From a virus, in IMG/VR virus record IMGVR_UViG_3300037089_000805, positions 1-22,112 of that record: 22,112 bases of DNA. One strand, 5' to 3'. A program made the translations under genes and the position numbers. A model generated the notes under the pieces. That model was not told the DNA's origin. It did not search any database and worked only from the letters and a program-made list of their open reading frames with translations. Below, one piece after another: positions 9,246 through 16,652 of the stretch (positions are counted from its first letter, which is position 1; each line of letters starts with the position of its first letter).

Positions 9246-9677
9246 ATGGGATTTATACCATCATCATCAACTCTATATGCTACGGCTTATTTAACCGAGA
9301 AAGGCAGAGAGTATTTATTTAATAAAAATAATGTTAGATTTGATAACACTGGTAATGATTTATTTCAAATTACTTCTTTTACTTTAAGTGATTCAGATGT
9401 TAATTATCAAACAAATGTATTACTGGAATCAGGAGAAATACCTGATATTTCTGGTAAATCAGAAGGGTGTTTAAAAACCACAACTAATTATGCTCAAACA
9501 AATTTAGTTATTTTTCAAGGAACAATTAGTGCGCTTGCTACATCATCTTCAAGTGTAGCTTATAACACGAATCAAACAAATAATACAACAGTTGTAAGTT
9601 CAAATAGTTTACCCACTTCTAATGTTATACCAGTTGGCCCAATTGGTATAGGTCCAGCACCAGTAACAAAAGGATAA
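9246..9677 (+). CDS. Small virion-type protein sharing the N-terminal tail module, 143 aa
   Basis: The first 60 residues parallel the start of the 681-aa protein: AYLTEKGREYLF against IKLTDDGRRLLS, then FQITSFTLSDSDVNYQ against FDKAVISDREINYG. The rest is a low-complexity Ser/Thr/Asn region ending in a Pro/Gly/Val-rich tail (IPVGPIGIGPAPVTKG). This looks like the anchoring module of a tail protein without the large central and C-terminal parts. The start is the first ATG after a WTATTTATW motif. The structural role is inferred from the shared module and from lying between tail-type genes. No enzymatic motif is visible. Confidence 0.65.
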   Translation: MGFIPSSSTLYATAYLTEKGREYLFNKNNVRFDNTGNDLFQITSFTLSDSDVNYQTNVLLESGEIPDISGKSEGCLKTTTNYAQTNLVIFQGTISALATSSSSVAYNTNQTNNTTVVSSNSLPTSNVIPVGPIGIGPAPVTKG

Positions 9678-9714
9678 TTATTAAAACAAATGATTGTTAA
9701 CTAAAAAATTTAAC

Positions 9715-10227
9715 ATGGCAGTAGCAAATTTAAATCCTCAATCTATATTAAACACTGAAGTTGATTTTAGTACTACAGATACTTCAAGTGGTAATCCTAT
9801 AACAGAACCTTTTACTGTATCCGGGCCTAATGACTCAGGTATAATTGTGAATAACTTATCTGCAGGAAAGGCTGTTATACAATTAACTACTTCTACTGCA
9901 GAAGGTGCTTCATATTTAAAAATATGGTATCCTCAACCAAGTAGCAATAGCTTTTTTGTAACATATGCTACTAAAAATTCTAGTTGGACCGATGGATATG
10001 CAGATTATGGAACTACTGTATCTACAACATTTAAAAGCGATTTACAAGCCTGGATAGCACAGGGTAGAACATTCCCTCATGGAACTCAACCTCTTTTCAG
10101 AACTTTAACTTTTACTGCTTATGGGATAAATACAAATCAGCCATCAGCTGCTAGACAATTTACTGTTGTTTTTAGTTTTGCTCCAACAGTAGTTACTCCT
10201 ATACTTATAAATCCTGTATCAAAATAA
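9715..10227 (+). CDS. Putative small virion protein, 170 aa
   Basis: I do not recognise the family. The ATG at 9715 (MAVANLNPQSILN) is preferred to an in-frame TTG at 9694, because the TTG adds a basic stub in intergenic-type sequence and the leader before the ATG is A-rich (AACTAAAAAATTTAAC). The protein is beta-rich with a predicted immunoglobulin-like alternation of polar and hydrophobic residues, one possible short helix around the SDLQAWIAQG stretch, and no Cys. The C-terminal strand pattern (RQFTVVFSFAPTVVTPILI) could pack against a partner. It lies 37 nt after the 143-aa gene and 10 nt before the 368-aa gene, so all are probably one transcript. Virion function is inferred from context only. 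Confidence 0.6.
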   Translation: MAVANLNPQSILNTEVDFSTTDTSSGNPITEPFTVSGPNDSGIIVNNLSAGKAVIQLTTSTAEGASYLKIWYPQPSSNSFFVTYATKNSSWTDGYADYGTTVSTTFKSDLQAWIAQGRTFPHGTQPLFRTLTFTAYGINTNQPSAARQFTVVFSFAPTVVTPILINPVSK

Positions 10228-10237
10228 AAAATAAAAT

Positions 10238-11344
10238 ATGTCAAATCTAATTTATAAGCCAATTGATAGTTTTGTCTCAACAAGACAAGAAAATCAAAAT
10301 TTTATTACACTAAACGGAAGTGGCCTGACATATACTTTATGTGACAGAACCAATCTTAGCAGTAAAGGTGCAAACTATTTTGTATCTTTTAAATTGCCAT
10401 ATCAAAGAGATGCATTTTCTTCAGGTTCTACTTTGTCTTTGGCTAATCCTGAATTGCAACAGTTGAATGTAGATAAGATGCTTTTTTCTCCTATTCCAAG
10501 AGGTTCATATGATGAATTATTAGACGGAAGAACTATTACATTTACAGTGCCTCAATATAGTGGAAATACAGGTATATCTGCTGTAACTGTTGTTTCAAGT
10601 ACATATGTTACGCTTCAGAAAAGTCAGAATAATGCATTAATTGGAAAAAATATAGCTTTCTTATTTTCAGATAGTATAAATAAACCTTATAGCGGTGCAT
10701 CAAACGGCGGAACTCAAAATCACGCTACTGCTACTACATGGAATACAACTTCCGTATTTAACAGACCTCCAGCGGTTCCTTATTTCATTTTACAAGCCCC
10801 TGATATTAATACAGACCAGAGACCAAACAACACAATAAATTATGCTATTAATATGCCACCTAATTATCCAACTAATACAAACCTTGGATATAATTATGAT
10901 ATTCCAGTAGGATTTGTGGCCCTTGACAGAGGATTTTTAGTATTGACTCATCCATCACTTGTTAATAATGTTCCTTTTGAACAGGGTATTAATTTAATGT
11001 CTAACACATCTAATTTTGGTCCAACCTCTGCTACAACAAATGTTTATTTTTCTGCTGTATCTACTTCTCAACTTTCATTTAGTGAGATAAATGTTTCTTA
11101 TCTAACTTCTGTAGTTTGTCTGGCATTACCCGCAGAGTTTTATTTTACAAATAATCCAAGCTGGCCAGTTGCACAAAATCTTATTGAAGAACAGAATAGC
11201 ACAAACGGGTATACTCCGGTTTATCCAACAGAAATAGGGTTATATAATATTAACAATGAATTGATTGCAGTTGCTAAACTTGATAGGCCAATTCAAAAAA
11301 CTTATACGAATGTAATCACGTTTAATTTGAATATTAACGTATAA
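10238..11344 (+). CDS. Tail/baseplate-type virion protein with conserved C-terminal module, 368 aa
   Basis: The C-terminal 40 residues (YPTEIGLYNINNELIAVAKL, then PIQK and an alternating beta strand) closely match the end of the 681-aa protein at 7162. The pattern TEIGxYNxNNELxAVAKxxxPI is one I recall from phage tail/baseplate proteins. The N-terminal part (IYKPIDSFVSTRQENQNFITL) does not share the KLTDxGRR module. The body is rich in Asn, Thr, Ser, Pro and aromatic residues and has no membrane segment. It follows the 170-aa gene by 10 nt with an A/T-only leader, so it is read from the upstream promoter. It is the last gene before the strong terminator at 11363-11400 and so closes the virion block. 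Confidence 0.65.
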   Translation: MSNLIYKPIDSFVSTRQENQNFITLNGSGLTYTLCDRTNLSSKGANYFVSFKLPYQRDAFSSGSTLSLANPELQQLNVDKMLFSPIPRGSYDELLDGRTITFTVPQYSGNTGISAVTVVSSTYVTLQKSQNNALIGKNIAFLFSDSINKPYSGASNGGTQNHATATTWNTTSVFNRPPAVPYFILQAPDINTDQRPNNTINYAINMPPNYPTNTNLGYNYDIPVGFVALDRGFLVLTHPSLVNNVPFEQGINLMSNTSNFGPTSATTNVYFSAVSTSQLSFSEINVSYLTSVVCLALPAEFYFTNNPSWPVAQNLIEEQNSTNGYTPVYPTEIGLYNINNELIAVAKLDRPIQKTYTNVITFNLNINV

Positions 11345-11362
11345 TAAAAAATATAATTTTAG

Positions 11363-11400
11363 AAAAGCCTTTACTTTCGTAGGGGCTTTTTTTATTTTTT
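11363..11400 (+). terminator. Rho-independent terminator closing the virion gene block
   Basis: A 12-bp stem (AAAAGCCTTTAC / GTAGGGGCTTTT, two G-U pairs, all 12 positions paired) with a TTTC loop, followed by a run of T's. It lies 18 nt after the stop at 11344 and 3 nt before the next ATG. Confidence 0.85.
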
Positions 11401-11403
11401 GAT

Positions 11404-11955
11404 ATGACATTTTCTCTGGATATATCTACTACATGTGTTGGCTTTGCTCTCTTTAATGAAGATGGCAAGCTGCAGGAATTGAATTATGTAAAATTTAAAG
11501 ATAAATTAGGTGTTTTTGAAAAACTCGAAGAGTTTAAAAAAGCAATTTCACATTTAGAAAATGTAAAAATAAAAAGAATAGCAATAGAAGAACCTTTGCA
11601 AAGAATGCAAGGTAAATTTTCTTCAGCTCACACGATAGCAATTCTTAATTTTTTTAATGGAATGGTGAGTGCTTATGTTTATAGTCTTTTTAAAGTTATC
11701 CCAATTCATTATAATGTCAATAGTATAAGAAGTACTGTTTTTAAAGGCATTAAAGAAGACATTACGGAAAAAGGAGAAATAAAACACAAAGTTTGGAATA
11801 AAGTGAAAGAGTTGGAACCTCAAATTAACTGGAAATATGGAATTCGTTCAGCAAAACTTCTTCCTGAAAACTATGACATGTCAGATGCTTATTCGGTAGG
11901 AATTTATGATTTTATTATCCTCAACAAACAACTTGAAAAGTTAGAAAAAAAATAA
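11404..11955 (+). CDS. RuvC-like Holliday-junction resolvase, 183 aa
   Basis: The fold and catalytic residues of the RuvC / RNase H-like superfamily are visible. The first strand, FSLDISTTCVGFALF, holds Asp6. IKRIAIEEPLQR holds Glu62/Glu63 at the end of the second core strand. YDMSDAYSVGIY holds Asp158 and Asp161, three apart as in RuvC. The length of 183 aa is close to E. coli RuvC (173 aa). It would cut four-way junctions formed during phage recombination and before packaging, like T4 gp49 in role though not in fold. The ATG lies 3 nt after the upstream terminator. A poor TATTTTTTG box overlaps the leader, but no clear promoter was found. It precedes the fused Mre11-Rad50 gene and so belongs to the recombination block. 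Phage RuvC-like enzymes can also act as other structure-specific nucleases, so the exact substrate is uncertain. Confidence 0.8.
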   Translation: MTFSLDISTTCVGFALFNEDGKLQELNYVKFKDKLGVFEKLEEFKKAISHLENVKIKRIAIEEPLQRMQGKFSSAHTIAILNFFNGMVSAYVYSLFKVIPIHYNVNSIRSTVFKGIKEDITEKGEIKHKVWNKVKELEPQINWKYGIRSAKLLPENYDMSDAYSVGIYDFIILNKQLEKLEKK

Positions 11956-11960
11956 TTTGT

Positions 11961-11969
11961 ATATTTATA
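11961..11969 (+). promoter_or_regulatory. WTATTTATW promoter-like motif (ATATTTATA) with no ordinary gene at the usual distance
   Basis: An exact copy 5 nt after the resolvase stop. At the usual 13-17 nt spacing it reaches the base of the hairpin at 11979-12024 rather than a gene start. Confidence 0.45.
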
Positions 11970-11975
11970 GTTAAT

Positions 11976-12036
11976 AATGCCCTCCAAGCCTAGTTTACGA
12001 AAGTAAATGCTCAAATAGGAGGGCTCCTTGTTTTAA
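11976..12036 (+). ncRNA. Candidate small hairpin RNA or structured leader
   Basis: The outer stem GCCCTCC (11979-11985) pairs with GGAGGGC (12018-12024). Inside lies TTTAC-GAAA-GTAAA (11994-12007), a 5-bp stem with a GNRA-type GAAA loop, plus an AGC/GCT pairing below it. The 3' side continues TCCTTGTTTTAAT, a weak T-rich tail. A phage-type promoter motif stands at 11961-11969. The downstream gene has its own host-type promoter starting after this structure, so the element may be a separate transcript. It could instead be a terminator for the resolvase gene. A nine-codon ORF (11977-12006, MPSKPSLRK) also lies inside, but it is probably chance. No known RNA family was recognised. Confidence 0.35.
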
Positions 12037-12060
12037 TATCTCCATTTTACATATAATTTG

Positions 12061-12091
12061 TTGGTAATGCAGGTAGTTTTATCTATATTTG
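12061..12091 (+). promoter_or_regulatory. Bacteroidetes-type promoter of the Mre11-Rad50 fusion gene
   Basis: The -33 element is TTG at 12061-12063 (preceded by another TTTG), followed by 20 nt and a -7 element TATATTTG at 12084-12091, matching TAnnTTTG. The ATG at 12113 is 21 nt beyond the box. A TTG inside the box is in frame with the gene and would be a false start. Confidence 0.65.
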
Positions 12092-12112
12092 AAGGATATA
12101 AAACCCGGTAAT

Positions 12113-15100
12113 ATGAAAATTGCTCACTTAGCAGATATACAAATACGATTCGGTTCAAGACATGAAGAGTACAGACAGGTTTTTAAACGCACTTATAGTG
12201 ATTTAGAGAAACAAAAACCAGATAGAATATGCGTTGTTGGAGACATTAATCACCATAAAATTAATATTTCTCCTGGTTCTTTAGATATATCTTCAGAGTT
12301 TTTAATAAATTTATCCAGAATAGCTCCTACAGATGTGTTTTTAGGTAATCATGACATAAATCTCCAGCAATTAGAGCAAGGAGACTCTATTAGTCCTATT
12401 TTTAACCTTGCTAAGCTCCTACATAAAGAAGATTCTGATGCACAAATTGCATATATTGTCTCAAAAGAGAACAAAGATTCGATTGATTTTTCAAAAAATG
12501 CAATCTATTATTACCCGGATAGCGGGTTCTACAATATAGCAAAAGATTTGATTTACGGGGTTTACTCCTGCAAGGATGATATTATCCTCACCCTGGATAA
12601 AAAAGACCACAACAAGCATTATATAGGGTTCTATCATGGTACAGTTTATGGGGCCAGAGGTGACAATGGACACGAAATGAAAGGGGATAAGCTTATGAGG
12701 CTATCAACTTTTAATAATTTCGACGCTGTTTTATTAGGAGATATACATGAATATCAATCATTTAGAGATGATGAAGCAGTAGCTTATTGCGGTTCTCTTA
12801 TCCAGCAAAACTATGGGGAATCTATTGATAAAGGTTATCTCATATGGGATATAAATAAAAATGGGGCTACTCACAAAAGAAGGTATATTCTTAATGATTA
12901 TGGATTTGCCAAACTAACTGTCTCTAAAGGAGAAATTTTAGAGGAAAGAATAGAACATATCAAGTTTAGCAATAATAAGCGTAAGACAAAAGTTCACATT
13001 GTATGGGAAGACAATGAAGAGAATTATTCTATAGAAAGAGAAAATCAGATTAAAAAACTTATTAAAGACAAATATGGTTGTGAAGTTGTAAGAGTACAGT
13101 TTCAAGGAATAGTAAAAAATAACTCTCTCAAATTAGAGGATGCTGAAGCAGACACTAACAATATAAAAAATTATCTGTTAGAATTTATAAAAAACAATAA
13201 CTTCGATTGTGATGATGTCATGCTAAAAGAAGTCTTGACATTTTCTGAAGAAGTTGATAAGGCATTGGAAATAACAGAAGGTTCTACTGAGAGAAGTGAA
13301 TGGGAACTTGAAACCATGGAAGTTAGTAATATATTGTCTTTCCCTGAACAACCAGTATTTTTTGATTTTAATAGTCTAGCTAGAAAATTAGTTGGAATAT
13401 TTGGAAGTAACTATAGTGGAAAGTCTAATACGATAAGAGCATTGGCCTGGGGACTTTTCCAAAGTATACTTGGTGGAGCTGACTCTAAAAATATAATAAA
13501 TCTTTATACATCGTCTAACAAGGGATATGTAAAAATCCATTTAATAATAAATGGCGTAAGGTATTATATACGTAGAGGTGTCACCACAAAAGTAAATAAA
13601 GCCGGAGTTAAGGAGAACAGCTATTCCATAGAGTATAAGATGCTTAAAATAAAAGAAGACGGAACTGAGGAATGGGTTAATGAAATCTCTGATAATAAAA
13701 CTGCGGAGAAAACAGAGGTGAAGAAGATGGTTATTGAAGCAATAGGAACAGCGGATGACATTGCTAAAGTTTCTATAATGAATCAAGACAGTAAGGAAGA
13801 TTACATGAATTTAAAACAGCAGCCTAAAAATGATTTAGTAAATAAGTATTTAAATCTACAACCATATAGGGACCGACATGAATATGCAAATAAATATTTC
13901 CTAGAAGTTCAGCGTAATCAAAAAGAGCTTGGAAATTGTATGGACATGGAAGATAAAATCAAAACATACAAAGAAGAAGTTGTAATTAAATATGCTCAAT
14001 TACAATCTTTTAATGAAGAAAAAAGAAATGTAAATCTCAAAAAAGAAGATACTGATGTACAAATTCTTGAATTAACAAAAACGCTTGAAAAAGTAGAGAA
14101 GGTAGAAATTGATAATATAGACACATTAAAAAAAAGAGTTCTTGAAGAAAGGGAGCTATTGGGCAAAGAAAATAAGGAACTTTCAGATGTAAAGTCCTGG
14201 CTCGGTATTAATTTTAAAAAAGAATTACCTTTTGAAGAAGGTCAGAGTCTCAGTAAATTAGAAACTATAATTAAAAAAGAACAGGATGCTTTTGCGCAAG
14301 AGAAAAAAGAATTTTATGAAATAGACATTTGGCTAAAAAGTAATTCTAAAAAACAAGAATTATCTCAAGAAGAGGTATTAGATACAGAGACTAAAACAGA
14401 TAATTTAAAGAGAGTAAATATTACTCTTGATAATGAATTACCTATTCATCGTGGCAAAAACTGTCCTACTTGTGGAAAGGTAGAAAAACAAGCTAATCCA
14501 GACTTAGAAAGAGCATGTCTTGAGACTATTAAAAATAATAAAAATGAAATTGTTTTACTACAATCTAAGCTTACAGATAATAAATCAAATATTCAACTTA
14601 ACAATTTAATAGAAGTTAAATCTACAAAACTTAGCGGTTTAAAGAACTCTTTGACATCAAAAAAATATAAGCTAGAAGACGCTAAGGCTCAGCGAGATTT
14701 ATTTCTTAAATCTGAAGATATTATAAAGCATAATAAAGAAATAGAATCAAATTCAATAAAGCAAGACACTCTTAAATATTCTATTGAGTCCAGAACAAAA
14801 CTGATTGAAAAATATATTGATAATGCTAAGAAAATAAATGAAAACAAATCTAAGATACTTCATAATAAATCTGTAGATGATAAAATTGAAGAATTGCAGG
14901 AATTGTCCAAGGCTTATAAAATAAGTGTCTATAATTTAGATAAGGATATTAATGTTTTAAATGGAGATATACGAGTGCTGGATAATAACATTAAAAATCT
15001 TGACGAGAAGATTAGTAGGGTGAAAAACATTGAAAATTTATACAAAAAATACTCTATTTACCTGCAAGCTGTTCATAGAGATGGAATTCCAGCTCAGATT

Positions 15101-15574
15101 ATCAGAAAAAAACTTCCTATTATTAACAATAAAATTAATTCTATTTTAGCGGATTGTGTTAATTTCAAGTTAGATATAAAAGTTCTTGTTAATGGAGATA
15201 TTGTGGAATATTTTTATTTTAGTCCTGATAAATCTGATTCTTTGTCAATAGAAAGTGCTTCCGGGGCTATGAAATTTGTAATAGGATTGGCCATTCAAGA
15301 GGCAATGCATTATATAAGCACTTTCTCAAAACCTTCTTTCAAATTTATAGATGAAGGATTTGGAAAACTTGATGATAGACTAGTGTCTGAAATCCCAAAT
15401 GTCTTAAACTATTTAAGAAATAAGTATAAAAACGTATTCTTTATTACTCATAGAATTGATATAAAAGAATATGCAGATTACATGATAGAGGTCTCAAAAA
15501 ATAGCGCAGGGGTTTCTAAAGAAATACTAGCTAATAATCCGGATGCAGGAACATCAGTATTTAACTTTTCATAA
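12113..15574 (+). CDS. Fused Mre11/SbcD-type nuclease and Rad50/SbcC-type zinc-hook ATPase, 1153 aa
   Basis: Two enzymes normally encoded separately (T4 gp47 and gp46, SbcD and SbcC) are in one frame. N-terminal calcineurin-like nuclease: MKIAHLADIQ (Asp8), VVGDINHH (Asp44), GNHD (Asn79-His80-Asp81), HGTVYG (His175) and GDIH (Asp210, His212). A linker of about 330-395 follows. The ATPase half starts near Trp397 and has Walker A GSNYSGKS (431-438). A coiled coil of about 600-1010 is interrupted by a CPTCG zinc hook (Cys784, Cys787). The signature-like ESASGAMK (1047-1054), Walker B FKFIDEGFGKLD (Asp1080, Glu1081) and His1113 follow. The complex resects and trims double-strand ends. Position 10 is Gln where the family usually has His. 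The ATG at 12113 is chosen over an upstream TTG because MKIAHLAD is the canonical beginning and the TTG lies in the promoter box. Confidence 0.9.
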   Translation: MKIAHLADIQIRFGSRHEEYRQVFKRTYSDLEKQKPDRICVVGDINHHKINISPGSLDISSEFLINLSRIAPTDVFLGNHDINLQQLEQGDSISPIFNLAKLLHKEDSDAQIAYIVSKENKDSIDFSKNAIYYYPDSGFYNIAKDLIYGVYSCKDDIILTLDKKDHNKHYIGFYHGTVYGARGDNGHEMKGDKLMRLSTFNNFDAVLLGDIHEYQSFRDDEAVAYCGSLIQQNYGESIDKGYLIWDINKNGATHKRRYILNDYGFAKLTVSKGEILEERIEHIKFSNNKRKTKVHIVWEDNEENYSIERENQIKKLIKDKYGCEVVRVQFQGIVKNNSLKLEDAEADTNNIKNYLLEFIKNNNFDCDDVMLKEVLTFSEEVDKALEITEGSTERSEWELETMEVSNILSFPEQPVFFDFNSLARKLVGIFGSNYSGKSNTIRALAWGLFQSILGGADSKNIINLYTSSNKGYVKIHLIINGVRYYIRRGVTTKVNKAGVKENSYSIEYKMLKIKEDGTEEWVNEISDNKTAEKTEVKKMVIEAIGTADDIAKVSIMNQDSKEDYMNLKQQPKNDLVNKYLNLQPYRDRHEYANKYFLEVQRNQKELGNCMDMEDKIKTYKEEVVIKYAQLQSFNEEKRNVNLKKEDTDVQILELTKTLEKVEKVEIDNIDTLKKRVLEERELLGKENKELSDVKSWLGINFKKELPFEEGQSLSKLETIIKKEQDAFAQEKKEFYEIDIWLKSNSKKQELSQEEVLDTETKTDNLKRVNITLDNELPIHRGKNCPTCGKVEKQANPDLERACLETIKNNKNEIVLLQSKLTDNKSNIQLNNLIEVKSTKLSGLKNSLTSKKYKLEDAKAQRDLFLKSEDIIKHNKEIESNSIKQDTLKYSIESRTKLIEKYIDNAKKINENKSKILHNKSVDDKIEELQELSKAYKISVYNLDKDINVLNGDIRVLDNNIKNLDEKISRVKNIENLYKKYSIYLQAVHRDGIPAQIIRKKLPIINNKINSILADCVNFKLDIKVLVNGDIVEYFYFSPDKSDSLSIESASGAMKFVIGLAIQEAMHYISTFSKPSFKFIDEGFGKLDDRLVSEIPNVLNYLRNKYKNVFFITHRIDIKEYADYMIEVSKNSAGVSKEILANNPDAGTSVFNFS

Positions 15575-15978
15575 TGGATACTAAACAGATAGAACGAGAT
15601 AGCAAACTTAGAGCTGCTAAAGAAAATGAGCTTATTAAAAAAAATAGGCAAAAAAGAAGAGCAAAAGCTGCGTTTAAAAAACAGGTTAAAGAAAAAAATC
15701 ATGCAATAGCTTCTGCTAAACATGATATTATAAAATGGATTGATAAAGATAGGGGAAATTTATATTATGGTCAACACAATGAAAAACTCCTCTTCAGTAT
15801 TAAGAAAAGTTTAATACAATATACTTTAACTGTATTAGATAAAAATTTTATTAATGATAAGAAAGACCAAGGATTTAAAGTTTCTCCGCAATTACAAAAT
15901 CTTAAAGATAAAGCTAAGAAACTTTTGCTGAAGTATTTGAAGCAGGCTTCTTTAAAGGTTCCTCAGAAGGAGGCTTAG
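15574..15978 (+). CDS. Small basic protein translationally coupled to the Mre11-Rad50 fusion, 134 aa
   Basis: The ATG overlaps the fusion gene's stop by one base (TAATG), which implies translational coupling and a linked role. The protein is very Lys-rich. Its first 55 residues form a probable charged helix (KKNRQKRRAKAAFKKQVKEK). A short mixed region (WIDKDRGNLYYGQHNEKLLFSIKKSL) follows, then a helical Lys/Leu tail. Such a charge pattern suits binding DNA or an acidic partner, but no family is recognised. There is no Cys, signal or membrane segment. Its last 65 nt overlap the 3' end of the leftward gene that stops at 15914. An accessory factor to the nuclease-ATPase is a guess from coupling only. 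Confidence 0.65.
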   Translation: MDTKQIERDSKLRAAKENELIKKNRQKRRAKAAFKKQVKEKNHAIASAKHDIIKWIDKDRGNLYYGQHNEKLLFSIKKSLIQYTLTVLDKNFINDKKDQGFKVSPQLQNLKDKAKKLLLKYLKQASLKVPQKEA

Positions 15979-16579
15979 AGGTGTCTTCGTAATCTTTTTT
16001 AAAGAGCGGACGAATAAGTTTCTTCTTCTCATCTGCTGATTTTTGCTTACTTGCAGTTAATTCTGAAGATATTTTATCCTGATAAGCTTTTGCCTTTCCA
16101 AAATCAATCGCTGCTGAAATAGTCAGCATAGCTTTATCATGAGGATTATATCCTGGCATAGGTCCATGGAAATATCGACCTGTAAACCACATTGCTTTTA
16201 TATTAGAAGCTTTAAATAATCTCCATTCGTTGTGAGCCTCAGCGCTTCTTACTCCTGTTTGTATTGCTTTTTCTTCTGATTGCCCCATTACATGCAATCC
16301 TCTTATTACAAAATTGCCGTTTTTATCGGTTCCCATAGCTACAGGTTGAACAATTCTGAACTTTGTTACTGGCATTTTATATCTTACGTTGTTACTCTGG
16401 AATGAAAGGCCTATTTCCTGACCATTTAAAATGGCTTGTCTCATCATTTCTCTATTAAAAGGTACTCTTTCACCACTTTTTGCATATAGCTTCGCCCTGG
16501 CCTCTGTATCAACATCTTCTTTTATAAAAATGCCAGCCAATTCTTTTAATCTATTCTTGTATTTTTCCGTTAAGAGCAT
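15914..16579 (-). CDS. Phage protein with WYL-like (SH3-type) domain, 221 aa
   Basis: The N-terminus, LLTEKYKNRLKELAGI, is an amphipathic helix of a type I recall at the start of many phage structural or accessory proteins. Residues of about 45-135 look like a WYL-type small beta-barrel: MMRQAILNGQEIGLSF, FRIVQPVAMGTDKNGNFVIRGL, then EWRLFKASNIKAMWFTG. This matches the family pattern of R-x-V-x-P, an N-x-x-V-x-R strand and W-R-x-F-x-x-x-x-I. The last 70 residues are Lys/Ser/Pro-rich and probably disordered. WYL domains elsewhere sense nucleic acids or nucleotides, but the function of phage versions is not known to me. The gene is leftward within a rightward repair block and has its own WTATTTATW motif, suggesting late expression. 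Confidence 0.6.
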   Translation of the reverse strand: MLLTEKYKNRLKELAGIFIKEDVDTEARAKLYAKSGERVPFNREMMRQAILNGQEIGLSFQSNNVRYKMPVTKFRIVQPVAMGTDKNGNFVIRGLHVMGQSEEKAIQTGVRSAEAHNEWRLFKASNIKAMWFTGRYFHGPMPGYNPHDKAMLTISAAIDFGKAKAYQDKISSELTASKQKSADEKKKLIRPLFKKDYEDTSKPPSEEPLKKPASNTSAKVS

Positions 16580-16596
16580 ATCATGTAGCTATTACA

Positions 16597-16605
16597 TATA
16601 AATAT
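16597..16605 (-). promoter_or_regulatory. WTATTTATW promoter-like motif (ATATTTATA on the minus strand)
   Basis: An exact leftward copy 17 nt before the ATG at 16579. It sits in a 73-nt divergent gap next to the host-type rightward promoter at 16616-16647. Confidence 0.5.
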
Positions 16606-16615
16606 CTTTTAAAAA

Positions 16616-16647
16616 TTTGTAATTGAATTTACAAACTACTATATTTG
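16616..16647 (+). promoter_or_regulatory. Bacteroidetes-type promoter of the PD-(D/E)XK nuclease gene
   Basis: TTTG at 16616-16619, 20 nt, then TATATTTG at 16640-16647, a near-perfect fit to TTTG-N17/23-TAnnTTTG. The ATG at 16653 is only 5 nt after the -7 box, so the transcript should be leaderless or nearly so. Confidence 0.7.
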
Positions 16648-16652
16648 AACAC

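Noticed and set aside
11976-12036. Self-cleaving ribozyme or known riboswitch in the hairpin region
   Set aside because: No hammerhead CUGANGA core, twister core or preQ1-type pseudoknot could be seen; only the hairpins are supported.
12089-12112. Upstream TTG start extending the Mre11-Rad50 fusion by 8 residues
   Set aside because: The TTG is part of the TATATTTG promoter box. MKIAHLAD at 12113 is the canonical Mre11/SbcD beginning.
16623-16652. Upstream TTG start extending the PD-(D/E)XK nuclease by 10 residues
   Set aside because: It lies between the -33 and -7 elements of the promoter, so it would precede the transcript's 5' end.
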